Source of the DNA: Nocardioides ginsengisegetis
Lineage (GTDB): Bacteria; Actinomycetota; Actinomycetes; Propionibacteriales; Nocardioidaceae
DNA: 64,000 nucleotides
Direction: 5' to 3'
NCBI RefSeq assembly: GCF_014138045.1
Contig: NZ_JACGXA010000001.1
Location: 2,651,001-2,715,000 of the forward strand
The position numbers and the translations under genes are program-made. Positions within the stretch are counted from its first letter, which is position 1; each line of letters opens with the position of its first letter. The notes beneath the pieces are model-generated. The model made no database searches. It was not told the DNA's origin and saw nothing but the letters and a program-made list of their open reading frames with translations. This document shows positions 48,420 through 56,687 of this stretch, piece by piece.

Positions 48420-49598
48420 TCACGCGAGCCACTCTGCCAGTGCGCGGTGGATGTCGGGGTGGTTGAGCAGCCCGAAGTGGTCGGTGCGGCCCACGTGCAG
48501 GACGTCGGCGCCCGGGAACAGCTCGGTGCCGAACCGGTCCCGCCCGTACGCCGACGGCGGCCGCACCAGCAGGTCCCCGACGTAGCGCCCCACGGGGTGG
48601 CGCGGCGACGTCGTCAGGGTCGCCGCGACGAGCCGGTAGCGCGCGTGCGGCAGCGGCGGGACGTCCTCGGCGAGCCCCGCGACGAGGTCGTGCACCCCGG
48701 TGGAGCGCCAGTCCAGGATCCTGCCGAACGCCGCGGTCTCGGGCAGCCGGGCCATGCCGCGACTGCCCTGGCCGACGCCCCGGGCAATGGGCGCGCCGAG
48801 GTGGGGCGTGCCGAGGGTGACGACGTCGGAGACCCGACCGCTCCACGGCTCCTCGACGTCGGCGGCGACCGCCCCGGCAGCCCGGACCACCAGCCCGCCC
48901 ATCGAGTGGCCCACCAGGGCGATCCGCGTGACCGGGGTCGGCCACTCCTCCACGAGCCGCTGCATCAGGGCGGACAGGGCGACGCCGTTCTCCCGCAGCG
49001 GCAGGCCGGTGTTGGTGCGCAGGAAGACCGGCGTCCAGCCCCGCTCGGCCAGCGCCTCGCCGTACGTCGGGCGTCCCTCCGCGCGGCCGCGGTCCCAGTA
49101 GGACTCGTTCTCGCAGAGGCCGTGCAGGAACACCACGACGCGACCGGTGGCCGCGGGGAAGGCCGCGGCCAGCTCCTGCCGCTCCAGGCGTACGTCGCTC
49201 CCCTCGCGCCGGACGGCCATCGGGATGGCCAGCTGGGGGCGCTCCCGCAGGAGCCGGTCCCCGATCAGCCCGTTGACGGCCGCGGACACGAACCGGCCGC
49301 GCGCGTCGTCCTCGAGCCGCGGACCGACCCCGGTCGCGGCCACGGCGTCGAGCCCCTTGGACGCGGCCCGGAAGCCCACCGACAGCCCGCCGTAGACCGC
49401 CGCGGCGATCCCCCGGTGCGCCAGCTCCGGGACCGTGGAGGTGCCGCCGCTGGCCCGCCGGGCCAGGCCGTGGACGCGGTCGGCCCAGGCGTAGTGGGTG
49501 TCGCGCACGGTCTTGACGACGAGCTCGTCGGCGACCTCGGAGAGCAGGCTCAGCGCGTCGAGGACCGTGGGTCCCGGGGAGCGGTGCGGTGCGGTCAT
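48420..49598 (-). CDS. Lipase/esterase-like alpha/beta hydrolase (PGAP1-like)
   Basis: A 392-residue hydrolase with the oxyanion motif VVVFLHGLCENESYW and nucleophile elbow GHSMGGLVVR, TLGTPHLGAPIARG typical of the PGAP1/triacylglycerol-lipase group, and the catalytic histidine probably in VGRTDHFGLLNHPDIH. The first 100 residues are mostly helical with an unassigned role. There is no signal peptide, so it appears intracellular. It precedes the SRPBCC gene and lies between trigger factor and clpP1, an unusual insertion in the tig-clp region. Confidence 0.85.
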   Translation of the reverse strand: MTAPHRSPGPTVLDALSLLSEVADELVVKTVRDTHYAWADRVHGLARRASGGTSTVPELAHRGIAAAVYGGLSVGFRAASKGLDAVAATGVGPRLEDDARGRFVSAAVNGLIGDRLLRERPQLAIPMAVRREGSDVRLERQELAAAFPAATGRVVVFLHGLCENESYWDRGRAEGRPTYGEALAERGWTPVFLRTNTGLPLRENGVALSALMQRLVEEWPTPVTRIALVGHSMGGLVVRAAGAVAADVEEPWSGRVSDVVTLGTPHLGAPIARGVGQGSRGMARLPETAAFGRILDWRSTGVHDLVAGLAEDVPPLPHARYRLVAATLTTSPRHPVGRYVGDLLVRPPSAYGRDRFGTELFPGADVLHVGRTDHFGLLNHPDIHRALAEWLA

Positions 49599-49644
49599 GG
49601 CCCCAGCCTACGATTTGAGTGGACGGTTGTGCACTCATCTGGGC

Positions 49645-49770
49645 GTTGAATCGGGACTTCCAGCCACATGAATCGGGAGTTCGGACCACGCGAGTCAGGC
49701 GACTGACAAGAAGTCCCGAATCGACTGACCAGAAATCCGGATTCGAGTGGTGGAAAGTCCCGATTCGACG
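49645..49770. repeat. Cluster of five GAATCGGGACTT-type repeats
   Basis: Five copies of a 12-13-bp motif in alternating orientation within about 125 bp: plus-strand GAATCGGGACTT (49649) and GAATCGGGAGTT (49670), then minus-strand copies at about 49711-49722, 49734-49745 and 49754-49767 (AAGTCCCGAATCG, AAATCCGGATTCG, AAAGTCCCGATTCG). The copies are imperfect and no open reading frame covers them. The stretch separates the tig terminator from the divergent hydrolase end. Confidence 0.65.
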
Positions 49771-49774
49771 ACGA

Positions 49775-49805
49775 CGGCCCGCCCGGACGGTGTCCGGGCG
49801 GGCCG
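49775..49805 (-). terminator. tig terminator, 14-bp stem
   Basis: CGGCCCGCCCGGAC and its exact complement around the loop GGT, 22 bp after the tig stop codon. It lacks a T-run. It stands next to the repeat cluster. Confidence 0.75.
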
Positions 49806-49827
49806 AGGTACGACGTGCGGGTGGTGC

Positions 49828-51219
49828 TCAGGCCTCGGTGGGCTCCTCGGCAGCGTCCTCGGAGGAGGCGGCAGCCTCGTCCTCGGGCTCGCCGATGGTG
49901 CCGTCGGGGCGGAGGTTCTTCAGCTCGACCGCGTTGCCCGAGGCGTCCTTGACGACCGCGGACTCCACGATCGTGGCCAGCGCCTTGCCGCGCAGGATCT
50001 CCTGCACGAGGTCGGGGATGTGGTTGTGCTCGAACATGTGGTTCGCGAACTCCTGCGGGTCCTGGCCGGACTGCTGGGCGCGACGGACCAGGTGGGAGGA
50101 GAGCTCGTTCTGGTCGACGCCGAGCTCCTCCTTCTTCGCGACCTCGTCGAGGATGAACTGCGCGGCGACGGCGTCGCGGACGCGGCGGTCCAGCTCGGCC
50201 TCGAACTCCTCGATGGTCTGGCCCTCGTCCTCGAGGTACTTCTCCATCGTGATGCCGGCGTAGGCGAGCTGCTGCTCGACGTTCTGGCGGCGGGCGTTGA
50301 GCTCGTCGGTGACCATGGTCTCCGGCAGCGGCACCTCGACCTTGTCGAGGAGCTTCTCCAGGACGGCGTCGCGCGCGGCGGCGGCCTGCTCGAGGCGCTT
50401 GCCGCGGCCCAGGCGCTCGCGCACGTCGGCGGTGAGCTCCTCGGCGGTGTCGAACTCCGAGGCGAGCTGCGCGAAGTCGTCGTCGAACTCGGGGAGCTCC
50501 TGCTCCTGCACCTGGGTCACGGTGACCGCGACCTCGACGTCGGCGCCGACGAGGTCGCCGCCGACCAGCTGGGAGGTGAAGGTCTTGTCGTCGCCCGCGG
50601 ACATGCCGGTCAGGGCCTCGTCGAGGCCGTCGAGCATGCCGCCGCGACCGACCTGGTAGGACATGCCGCTGACCTCGGCACCCTCGACGAGCTCGCCGTC
50701 CTGGGTGGCGCGGAGGTCCAGCACGACGAAGTCGCCGTCGGCGGCGGGACGCTCGACGTCGCTGAGCGTCGCGAAGCGCTCACGCAGCGCCTGGACCTGC
50801 TCCTCGACGTCGGCGTCGGTGATCTCGACGTCCTCGACCTCGGCCTCGAGGCCGTCGTAGGCCGGGAGGGTGATCTCGGGACGGATGTCGACCTCGGCGG
50901 TGAACTCGAGGGTCTCGTTGTCCTCGAACTTGGTGACCTCGATGTCCGGCTGCGCGAGCGGCTGGAGCGAGTTCTCCTGGAGGGCCTCGATGTACTTCTT
51001 GGGGAGCACGTCGTTGATGGCCTCGTCGAGGACGGCGCCGCGCCCGACCTGGCGGTCGATGACCGTCGGGGGCACCTTGCCGCGGCGGAAGCCGGGGATG
51101 TTGATCTGCTGGGCGATCTTCTTGTACGCCGCGTCGAGGCTCGGCTTGAGCTCCTCGAAGGGCACCTCGACGGTCAGCTTGGCCCTGGTCGGGCTCAAGG
51201 TCTCGACGGCGCTCTTCAC
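49828..51219 (-). CDS. tig: Trigger factor (ribosome-bound chaperone)
   Basis: A 463-residue chaperone with the ribosome-docking loop GFRRGKVP (about 43-50), a peptidyl-prolyl isomerase domain (DGDFVVLDLRATQDGELVEGAEVSGMSYQVGRGGMLDGL) and a long helical C-terminal domain ending in an acidic tail. Start is GTG 51219 (VKSAVETLSPTRAKL) with the Shine-Dalgarno GAGGAG 5-6 nt before it; reading further upstream adds residues with no family match. It follows two tRNA genes and is the usual upstream gene of the clp cluster. Confidence 0.97.
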   Translation of the reverse strand: MKSAVETLSPTRAKLTVEVPFEELKPSLDAAYKKIAQQINIPGFRRGKVPPTVIDRQVGRGAVLDEAINDVLPKKYIEALQENSLQPLAQPDIEVTKFEDNETLEFTAEVDIRPEITLPAYDGLEAEVEDVEITDADVEEQVQALRERFATLSDVERPAADGDFVVLDLRATQDGELVEGAEVSGMSYQVGRGGMLDGLDEALTGMSAGDDKTFTSQLVGGDLVGADVEVAVTVTQVQEQELPEFDDDFAQLASEFDTAEELTADVRERLGRGKRLEQAAAARDAVLEKLLDKVEVPLPETMVTDELNARRQNVEQQLAYAGITMEKYLEDEGQTIEEFEAELDRRVRDAVAAQFILDEVAKKEELGVDQNELSSHLVRRAQQSGQDPQEFANHMFEHNHIPDLVQEILRGKALATIVESAVVKDASGNAVELKNLRPDGTIGEPEDEAAASSEDAAEEPTEA

Positions 51220-51258
51220 AAGGTTCTCCTCATCAGTTGTTCCTGGTCCGGTCATGCG

Positions 51259-51331
51259 TCGGGGCGACAGGACTCGAACCTGCGATCTCCTGCTCCCAAA
51301 GCAGGCGCGCTAGCCACTACGCTACGCCCCG
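51259..51331 (-). tRNA. tRNA-Pro (UGG)
   Basis: The minus strand folds into a cloverleaf with acceptor CGGGGCG/CGCCCCG, D-arm GTAGTGGCTAG, anticodon stem CCTGC/GCAGG with loop TTTGGGA (anticodon TGG), and T-arm GTTCGAGTC. Discriminator base is A. The following bases are CGC, so CCA must be added after transcription. It lies 40 bp upstream of tig. Confidence 0.95.
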
Positions 51332-51376
51332 CCAAGTGGGCACCCGCCCCGTGATCGGCACGGACCGGACCCTGCT

Positions 51377-51450
51377 TGGAGCGGATGACGGGAATCGAAC
51401 CCGCGTAATCAGTTTGGAAGACTGAGGCTCTACCATTGAGCTACATCCGC
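51377..51450 (-). tRNA. tRNA-Gly (UCC) with encoded CCA
   Basis: The minus strand folds with acceptor GCGGATG/CATCCGC, D-arm GCTCAATGGTAGAGC, anticodon loop CTTCCAA (anticodon TCC), and T-arm GGGTTCGATTCCC. Discriminator base is T, followed by an encoded CCA. It is 45 bp upstream of tRNA-Pro in the same direction. Confidence 0.95.
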
Positions 51451-51566
51451 ACGCGTGCCCCGGCCCCGCGAGTGGCCGGAAATCTGCGGGTGTCATGGTG
51501 CCACACGGCGAGGGCTGCGCCCCAACCGAGGCAGGCCCGTACGCCGGCCGCCGGGTCAGTGCCGGG

Positions 51567-52670
51567 TCAGCGGCGGTGCACCAGGAGCAGCGCGCGGTCG
51601 TCGTTCTGCGAGCCCAGCGCCTCCACGAGGCGGGCCGCTCCCCCGTCGAACTCGCCGCGCAGCAGGCGCTCGGCCTGGCCGACCATCCGGTCGATGCCGA
51701 GACCGATGTCACGCCGCCGGGTCTCGACCATCCCGTCGGTGTAGAGCAGCAGCGCGTCGCCGCGGCGCAGCACGCCCCGCACGCAGGGGAAGTCCGCGCC
51801 CTCGATGAGGCCGAGGATCGGCCCCTCGGTCTCCAGGACCGCCCAGCGGCCGGATCCGGCGGCGAGCTGGATCGCCGGCGGGTGGCCGGCCGTGCGCACC
51901 TCGAAGGCACCGGTGTCGAGCTGGAGGGAGAGGTGGACCGCCGTGGCGAACCCCTCCTCCCACTGCTGGCGCAGGAGGTAGTTGTTGGCCGACGGGAGGA
52001 AGTGAGCGGGGTCGAGCGCGGTGAGCAGGCCACCGAAGGCCCCGGAGAGCAGCAGTGCGCGGGTGCCGGCCTGCTCGCCCTTGCCGGACACGTCGACGAC
52101 CACGACCTCGAGGCGCTCACCGCCCGGGGAGGTCGTGGCGACGATGAAGTCGCCCGCGAAGGGCGTGCCGCCCGCCGAACGGAGCGCGGACTCGGCGTAC
52201 CAGCCGTGCGGGAGCTCGGGGATGCCGCCCTGACCGAGGATCCGGTCGCGGAGGTCGACCAGCATCGACTCGCCGAGGACGCCGGCCACGCCGAGGCGCG
52301 AGCGGCGGAAGGACGTCAGCAGGATGATGAAGCTGAGCAGGAAGACGATCGCGACGGCGATGACGGTCCGGACCTGGATCACCGACTGCCGGGTGAGCGC
52401 GAGCATCAGCCCGACCATCACGAACACCACGAACCACGGCAGCTGGCGGGGCCCGAGGAGCAGGCTGCCCAGGAGCAGCGGCACGACGAGCGCGTTGATC
52501 GGGATGACGTTCGGGAAGACCATGATCGACGCGGTGATCGCGATCGCCGCCACGGTCAGCCAGAACACGATCCGGCTCTCGCGGGCGGCGCCCGCAAGGC
52601 TGGGGAATCGTCGCGGACGACGCACGGGGGTGGGGCGCGCAGCCCGGGCCGGCTCACGGAGAGCGGTCAT
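51567..52670 (-). CDS. Membrane PP2C (SpoIIE-type) serine phosphatase
   Basis: A 367-residue phosphatase with about four N-terminal membrane spans (33-125) and a C-terminal SpoIIE/PP2C domain. The metal motifs are GGTPFAGDFIVA (Asp), VVVVDVSGKGEQAGTRALLLSGAFGGLL, LLLYTDGMVETRRRDI and the final NDDRALLLV. It probably acts on a regulatory phosphoprotein such as an anti-anti-sigma factor (family knowledge); no such partner lies next to it. It is the last gene before the tRNAs on this strand. Confidence 0.9.
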   Translation of the reverse strand: MTALREPARAARPTPVRRPRRFPSLAGAARESRIVFWLTVAAIAITASIMVFPNVIPINALVVPLLLGSLLLGPRQLPWFVVFVMVGLMLALTRQSVIQVRTVIAVAIVFLLSFIILLTSFRRSRLGVAGVLGESMLVDLRDRILGQGGIPELPHGWYAESALRSAGGTPFAGDFIVATTSPGGERLEVVVVDVSGKGEQAGTRALLLSGAFGGLLTALDPAHFLPSANNYLLRQQWEEGFATAVHLSLQLDTGAFEVRTAGHPPAIQLAAGSGRWAVLETEGPILGLIEGADFPCVRGVLRRGDALLLYTDGMVETRRRDIGLGIDRMVGQAERLLRGEFDGGAARLVEALGSQNDDRALLLVHRR

Positions 52671-52695
52671 CGTCGGTCCTCTTCGCAGGGTGGGT

Positions 52696-53547
52696 TCACT
52701 GTACGGCGCGCGATCGGAACGTGCGTTGACATTGGGGACACCAGAACAGGTTGCGTCCCTGCAGCACCTCGGTGCGGATGGACGACCCGCAGACGTGGCA
52801 GCCCTGCGCCGTCCGACGGTAGACGTAGACCTCGCCGCCGTGGTCGTCCACGCGGGGCGGGCGGCCCATCGCCTCGGGGGTGTGCTCGGGCCGGACCGTG
52901 TCGATCCGCCCGGTCCGCACGCCCTCGGCCATCAGCGCGACGAGGTCGTCCCACATGGCCAGCCACTGGCCGACGCGAAGCGTGTGCCCGGGACGGAGCG
53001 GGTGCATCCGGTGGCGGAAGAGGACCTCGGCCCGGTAGACGTTGCCGACGCCCGCCAGCACCGACTGGTCCATGAGCAGGCCGCCGATCGGGGCGCGGCT
53101 GCGCCGGATCCGCTCCCAGGCCAGCATCGGGTCGGCACCGGCCCGGATCGGGTCCGGGCCCGACCGGGCCACGACGGCGTCGCGCTGCCCGGCCGTGACC
53201 AGCTCACAGGTGGTGGCGCCCCGGAGGTCGGCGTACGACGTGGTGCCGGGCTCGCCGCCCGGCCCGACCAGCCGCAACCGCACCTGGCCCACCGGCGGCG
53301 GCACCTCGTCGACGTCGGGGTGCAGGTCGAACTTGCCGTAGAGGCCGAGGTGGACGTGCACGAAGCGGTCGCCGAAGGAGACGAACAGGTGCTTGCCCCA
53401 CGCCTCGGCACCCTCGAGCAGGTGGCCGTCGACGAGTGCCGCGGAGTCCGCGAAGCGCCCCTGGGGGCTGCCGACGCGCACGAGCCGGCCGCCGAAGACC
53501 GACTCGATGTCACCGGCGAGCCGGTGGAGGGTGTGCCCCTCAGGCAT
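52696..53547 (-). CDS. Fpg/Nei-family DNA glycosylase-AP lyase
   Basis: A 283-residue base-excision-repair enzyme. The catalytic N-terminus PEG is intact (Pro2, Glu3), Lys52 lies in EAWGKHLFV, the H2TH motif is in MDQSVLAGVGNVYRAEVLFR, and the C-terminal zinc finger is CHVC...CPQC (around 250-274). The sequence form suggests a Nei2-like enzyme rather than MutM, as the usual 8-oxoG capping loop is not evident. Its first 8 bp overlap the rpiB 3' end. Confidence 0.92.
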   Translation of the reverse strand: MPEGHTLHRLAGDIESVFGGRLVRVGSPQGRFADSAALVDGHLLEGAEAWGKHLFVSFGDRFVHVHLGLYGKFDLHPDVDEVPPPVGQVRLRLVGPGGEPGTTSYADLRGATTCELVTAGQRDAVVARSGPDPIRAGADPMLAWERIRRSRAPIGGLLMDQSVLAGVGNVYRAEVLFRHRMHPLRPGHTLRVGQWLAMWDDLVALMAEGVRTGRIDTVRPEHTPEAMGRPPRVDDHGGEVYVYRRTAQGCHVCGSSIRTEVLQGRNLFWCPQCQRTFRSRAVQ

Positions 53548-54055
53548 CAGTTCCGTCGACGCGCCCGAGGGCCGACTCGGGCAGCGGCGGGAGCTCGCGC
53601 GTCGTCTCGTAGGAGCAGAGCTGGCCGATGCGGCGCACGTGGCGCTCGTCGCCGGGGAACGGCGTGGCCAGGAAGACCTCGACGAAGCGGGTCATGTCGT
53701 CCAGGGAGTGCATCCGGCCGCCGACCGAGACGACGTTGGCGTCGTTGTGCTCGCGGGCCAGGACCGCGGTCTCCTCGGACCACACGAGCGCCGAGCGGAC
53801 GCCGTGGACCTTGTTGGCGGCCATCTGCTCGCCGTTGCCGGACCCGCCGATGACGACGCCGAGGCTGTCGAGGCCCTCCGCGCGGTCGGCGGCGACGCCC
53901 TCCGCGGCCCGCAGGCAGAAGACGGGGTAGTCGTCGAGGGCGTCGTAGACGAAGGGGCCGTGGTCGACGGGCTCGTAGCCGTGGTCGGTCAGCCAGTTGA
54001 GCAGGTGGTCCTTGAGGTCGAGGCCGGCATGGTCGGAGCCGAGGTGCACGCGCAT
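53540..54055 (-). CDS. rpiB: Ribose-5-phosphate isomerase B
   Basis: A 171-residue isomerase interconverting ribose-5-P and ribulose-5-P. MRVHLGSDHAGLDLKDHL is the start motif, and the active-site loop is IGGSGNGEQMAANK. The catalytic base position holds Glu76 rather than the Cys found in E. coli RpiB, as in mycobacterial enzymes. The C-terminal extension (residues 145-171) is short. The start at ATG 54055 is clear. It overlaps the glycosylase gene by 8 bp. Confidence 0.95.
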   Translation of the reverse strand: MRVHLGSDHAGLDLKDHLLNWLTDHGYEPVDHGPFVYDALDDYPVFCLRAAEGVAADRAEGLDSLGVVIGGSGNGEQMAANKVHGVRSALVWSEETAVLAREHNDANVVSVGGRMHSLDDMTRFVEVFLATPFPGDERHVRRIGQLCSYETTRELPPLPESALGRVDGTDA

Positions 54056-54080
54056 GGGCTCGATCCTCCCGAACCCCCGC

Positions 54081-55013
54081 TCAGGAGTGCAAACGGAAGA
54101 AGCCCGCGACCTGCCCCAGCAGCGGTTCTGTCGCCGGAAACACACCCGGGTGCCGCCAGAAGCCGTGGATCTGGCCGAGGTAGCGGGTCGCGGTGACCTC
54201 CACGCCCTGCTCGGCGAGCAGCCGGGCGAGGTGCTCCCCCTCGTCGCGGAGCGGGTCGTGCTCGGCGGTCACGACCAGGGTCGGCGGCAGCGTCGCGAGG
54301 TCCGGCGAGAGCAGCGGCGCGAGGTCGGGGTCGAGCAGGTCGGCCGGCGTGCCGGCGTACTGCTGCCAGTACCAGGCGGCCTCGCGCGGGTCGAAGCCGT
54401 CGGCGGCGGTGCGGTACGACGGGAAGCCGGCCGTCGGGTCCAGGAAGGGGTAGACGAGGGCGGCGGCACGGAAGAACCCCGGGTGCCGCAGCGCCGCGAC
54501 GAGGGCGAGGTTGCCGCCCGCACTGTCGCCGTGGACGTACGCCGGCCCGCCGATGCCGTGCTCGCGCCCGTGGCCGGCCAGCCAGCGGACGACCGTGGAG
54601 ACGTCGTCGGGGGCGGCCGGGAAGCGGTGCTCCGGCGGCCGCCGGTAGTCGACGGACAGCACCGCCGTGCCGGTGCGGTTGGCCAGCCGGCGCGCGCCCG
54701 CGTCGTGGACGTCGATGTCGTGGAAGACGAAGCCGCCGCCGTGCAGGTGCAGGACGACCGCGTCGGAGCCCTCGGCCCCCTCGGTGGTCGAGCTTGTCGA
54801 GACCGTCGAGACCGTCGCGACCGGGCGGAACAGCCGGCACCGCACCCCGTGGCAGTCGAGGTCGACGACGTCGGCGACGTCCTCACGGGGCTCGGCGGCC
54901 GCGGCCGCCCGCGCCTCGGCCCGCGAGGCCGCGATCGAGAACTGCGGGTCCCAGACGGGCAGGTCGCCTGCGGCGGCGTCGACGGCTCGCCGGGCCTCGG
55001 GGAAGAGCACCAC
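54081..55013 (-). CDS. HSL-type alpha/beta hydrolase (esterase)
   Basis: A 310-residue hydrolase of the hormone-sensitive-lipase family. The motif HGGGF (91-95) forms the oxyanion hole; Ser164 is in GDSAGGN, the acid is probably in EHDPLRDEGE and the histidine in QIHGFWRH. A low-complexity Ser/Thr insertion (TVSTVSTSSTTEG) lies near residue 70. Substrates of this family are short acyl esters. It starts at GTG 55013, 14 bp after the LURP-like gene. Confidence 0.9.
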   Translation of the reverse strand: MVLFPEARRAVDAAAGDLPVWDPQFSIAASRAEARAAAAAEPREDVADVVDLDCHGVRCRLFRPVATVSTVSTSSTTEGAEGSDAVVLHLHGGGFVFHDIDVHDAGARRLANRTGTAVLSVDYRRPPEHRFPAAPDDVSTVVRWLAGHGREHGIGGPAYVHGDSAGGNLALVAALRHPGFFRAAALVYPFLDPTAGFPSYRTAADGFDPREAAWYWQQYAGTPADLLDPDLAPLLSPDLATLPPTLVVTAEHDPLRDEGEHLARLLAEQGVEVTATRYLGQIHGFWRHPGVFPATEPLLGQVAGFFRLHS

Positions 55014-55029
55014 GGTGGTGGGGCTCGGG

Positions 55030-55599
55030 TCAGCGCGCCATGAGGGCGTCGAGCCCGACGGCCACGGCCGCGGCCACGCGGAAGTCGACCCGCTGGTCGG
55101 GCACCGTCACGGTGTACTTGTCGCGCAGCGTCGCCTGGCGCTCGCTGGACATCAGCGGGGCGCCGGCGCTGTCGACGAAGTCGAAGTGGAAGGGCAGGAA
55201 GCTGATGTCGGTGAAGCGGCGCAGCAACCCGACGACCTGGCTGCGCTCCTGGCCGACACCGGCGTACCCCGGCCCCTCGAGGTGGAAGGTCGAGCGCAGC
55301 AGGCTGGCGCCGAAGTCCTTCTTGAAGAAGCCGATCTGCTGGCCGGCCTCGTCGGTGATGTCGTAGCCGGAGTTGAGGTCCATCACCTTGCGCGCCTTGA
55401 ACGCGAACACCGGCCGCGACTTGGTCTCGTCGCTGAAGAACGTGACCTGCTCCTTGAACGCCATCCGCTTCTGCTCGGCGAGCCCCATCAGCTGCCCGAA
55501 GCTGCCGTCGGGGTTGGCCGCGAAGATCTCGTAGCGGTTGACCATCAGCGTCAGCTTCTGCTTGACGAAGAACTGGGGCAGGTACATCGCAGCACTCAT
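55030..55599 (-). CDS. LURP-one-related/scramblase-like beta-barrel protein
   Basis: A 189-residue protein of the LOR/Tubby-like barrel superfamily. Features are MYLPQFFVKQKLTLMVNRYEIF, GLAEQKRMAFKEQVTFFSDET, PVFAFKARKVMDLNSGYDITDEAGQQIGFFKKDF and LRDKYTVTVPD, the pattern of bacterial phospholipid-scramblase-like proteins. The function is unknown. It starts at ATG 55599 and is divergent from the DUF2568 gene. Confidence 0.8.
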   Translation of the reverse strand: MSAAMYLPQFFVKQKLTLMVNRYEIFAANPDGSFGQLMGLAEQKRMAFKEQVTFFSDETKSRPVFAFKARKVMDLNSGYDITDEAGQQIGFFKKDFGASLLRSTFHLEGPGYAGVGQERSQVVGLLRRFTDISFLPFHFDFVDSAGAPLMSSERQATLRDKYTVTVPDQRVDFRVAAAVAVGLDALMAR

Positions 55600-55632
55600 G
55601 CGGGGAACGCTACTGGCTGACAGGATGCCGCC

Positions 55633-55992
55633 GTGGTGATTCTGGGCTGGTCGGTGCTGGCGCTTCTGTTCGTCGACGAGGTGCTCGCCGTGGTCGCGGC
55701 CGGCGTGTGGGGGCAGCACGCCGCGGGCTGGTGGCTCGCCGTCCTCGCGCCGGTCGTGACGATGCTGGTGTGGTTCCTGTTCGCCTCGCCGAAGGCGGAG
55801 CACAGCGGTCCGGTGGTCCGGCCGGTGACCAAGGTGCTCGTCTTCACCCTGGCCGCGCTCGGCCTGTGGGTGGCGGGACACCACTCCCTGGCGGTCGCCT
55901 TCCTCGCGTTCTCCGTCGTGGTCAACGCGGTGGCGCTGGCACCCTCGATCCAGGCCCTCCTGCCCGACGCGGAGCCGCCGCTCAGCCGGTGA
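55633..55992 (+). CDS. YrdB-like DUF2568 membrane protein
   Basis: A 119-residue protein with four hydrophobic spans, matching the YrdB/DUF2568 family (VDEVLAVVAAGVWG, MLVWFLFASPKAEHSG). The function is unknown. Start is GTG 55633. Its last 11 bp overlap the 3' end of the convergent tetR gene. Confidence 0.75.
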   Translation: MVILGWSVLALLFVDEVLAVVAAGVWGQHAAGWWLAVLAPVVTMLVWFLFASPKAEHSGPVVRPVTKVLVFTLAALGLWVAGHHSLAVAFLAFSVVVNAVALAPSIQALLPDAEPPLSR

Positions 55993-56575
55993 GGCCGCGC
56001 TCGACGGCGAGCAGCATCCGGTCCAGCTCGGCCGCCCGCTCGTCGGCGGGCAGGTCGCGCAGGGGGCCGTCGAGGTTGAGCACCGCGAAGCCGTGCACGG
56101 CCGACCAGCAGACCGTCTCGGCCCCGGGCCGGCGCGCGGGGTCCATCGCCCCGACCTCGACGAGCCGGTCGAGGGCCTGGCCGAGCTGGGTGTAGGGGTC
56201 GGCGTCGGCCATCTCGCCCTTGAGCTCGTGGCTGGCGAAGGCGCAGGCGAAGAGCCCGGGCTCGGCCAGGGCGTAGTCGACGTAGGCGCGGCCGATCTCC
56301 CGCAGCCCGGCGCGCGCCCGGTCCTGGGGCGTGGCCCCCTCGACCGAGCTCACCCGGCGAGCCATGGCGGCCGAGAGCCCGGCGAACGCCTCCCCCGCCA
56401 CCTCGGCGAGCAGCTCGTCGCGGTCCGCGAAGTGCCGGTACGCCGCGTTGTGGGACACCCCGGCCTGGCGCGCCACCGCGCGCAGCACCACGCCCGCCTC
56501 ACCCTTCTCGCGGGCGAGTCCGACGGCCGTCCGGACCAGCTCCTCGCGGAGGTTGCCGTGGTGGTAGGTGCTCAT
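55982..56575 (-). CDS. TetR-family regulator with WHG domain
   Basis: A 197-residue repressor. The HTH is at about 28-50 (VLRAVARQAGVSHNAAYRHFADRDELLAEV), and the C-terminal domain is of the WHG/TetR_C_33 type (LREIGRAYVDYALAEPGLFACAFAS, TVCWSAVHGFAVLNLDGPL). It is divergent from a DHA2 efflux gene with a 112-bp gap that holds two near-palindromic 19-bp sites, so it probably represses both genes. Confidence 0.92.
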   Translation of the reverse strand: MSTYHHGNLREELVRTAVGLAREKGEAGVVLRAVARQAGVSHNAAYRHFADRDELLAEVAGEAFAGLSAAMARRVSSVEGATPQDRARAGLREIGRAYVDYALAEPGLFACAFASHELKGEMADADPYTQLGQALDRLVEVGAMDPARRPGAETVCWSAVHGFAVLNLDGPLRDLPADERAAELDRMLLAVERGLTG

Positions 56576-56593
56576 GGGGAGGATGGTACGCCC

Positions 56594-56612
56594 ATGTTGA
56601 CAGTGTCCACAT
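56594..56612. promoter_or_regulatory. Operator copy 1 for the divergent tetR/MFS pair
   Basis: ATGTTGACAGTGTCCACAT is a 19-bp imperfect palindrome (one mismatch, central G). It contains the -35-like hexamer TTGACA on the plus strand, so a bound repressor would cover the promoter. An identical copy starts 36 bp further on. Confidence 0.7.
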
Positions 56613-56629
56613 CCGGTGCTTCACTCGTC

Positions 56630-56648
56630 ATGTTGACAGTGTCCACAT
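56630..56648. promoter_or_regulatory. Operator copy 2 for the divergent tetR/MFS pair
   Basis: Exact 19-bp duplicate of the site at 56594. The 36-bp spacing is about 3.4 helical turns, so two dimers could sit on nearly adjacent faces. It lies 39 bp upstream of the MFS ATG. Confidence 0.7.
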
Positions 56649-56687
56649 AGGACTCACCTCCGCCACCATTCCCATCCGGAGCGCCCC

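Noticed and set aside
51451..51566. Possible promoter or leader for tRNA-Gly/tRNA-Pro/tig
   Set aside because: No convincing -35/-10 pair or hairpin could be found in the 116 bp.
52708..52730. SOS-box-like GAAC-N4-GTTG sequence
   Set aside because: It lies inside the 3' coding part of the Fpg/Nei gene, has a mismatch in the second half-site, and is not upstream of a gene.
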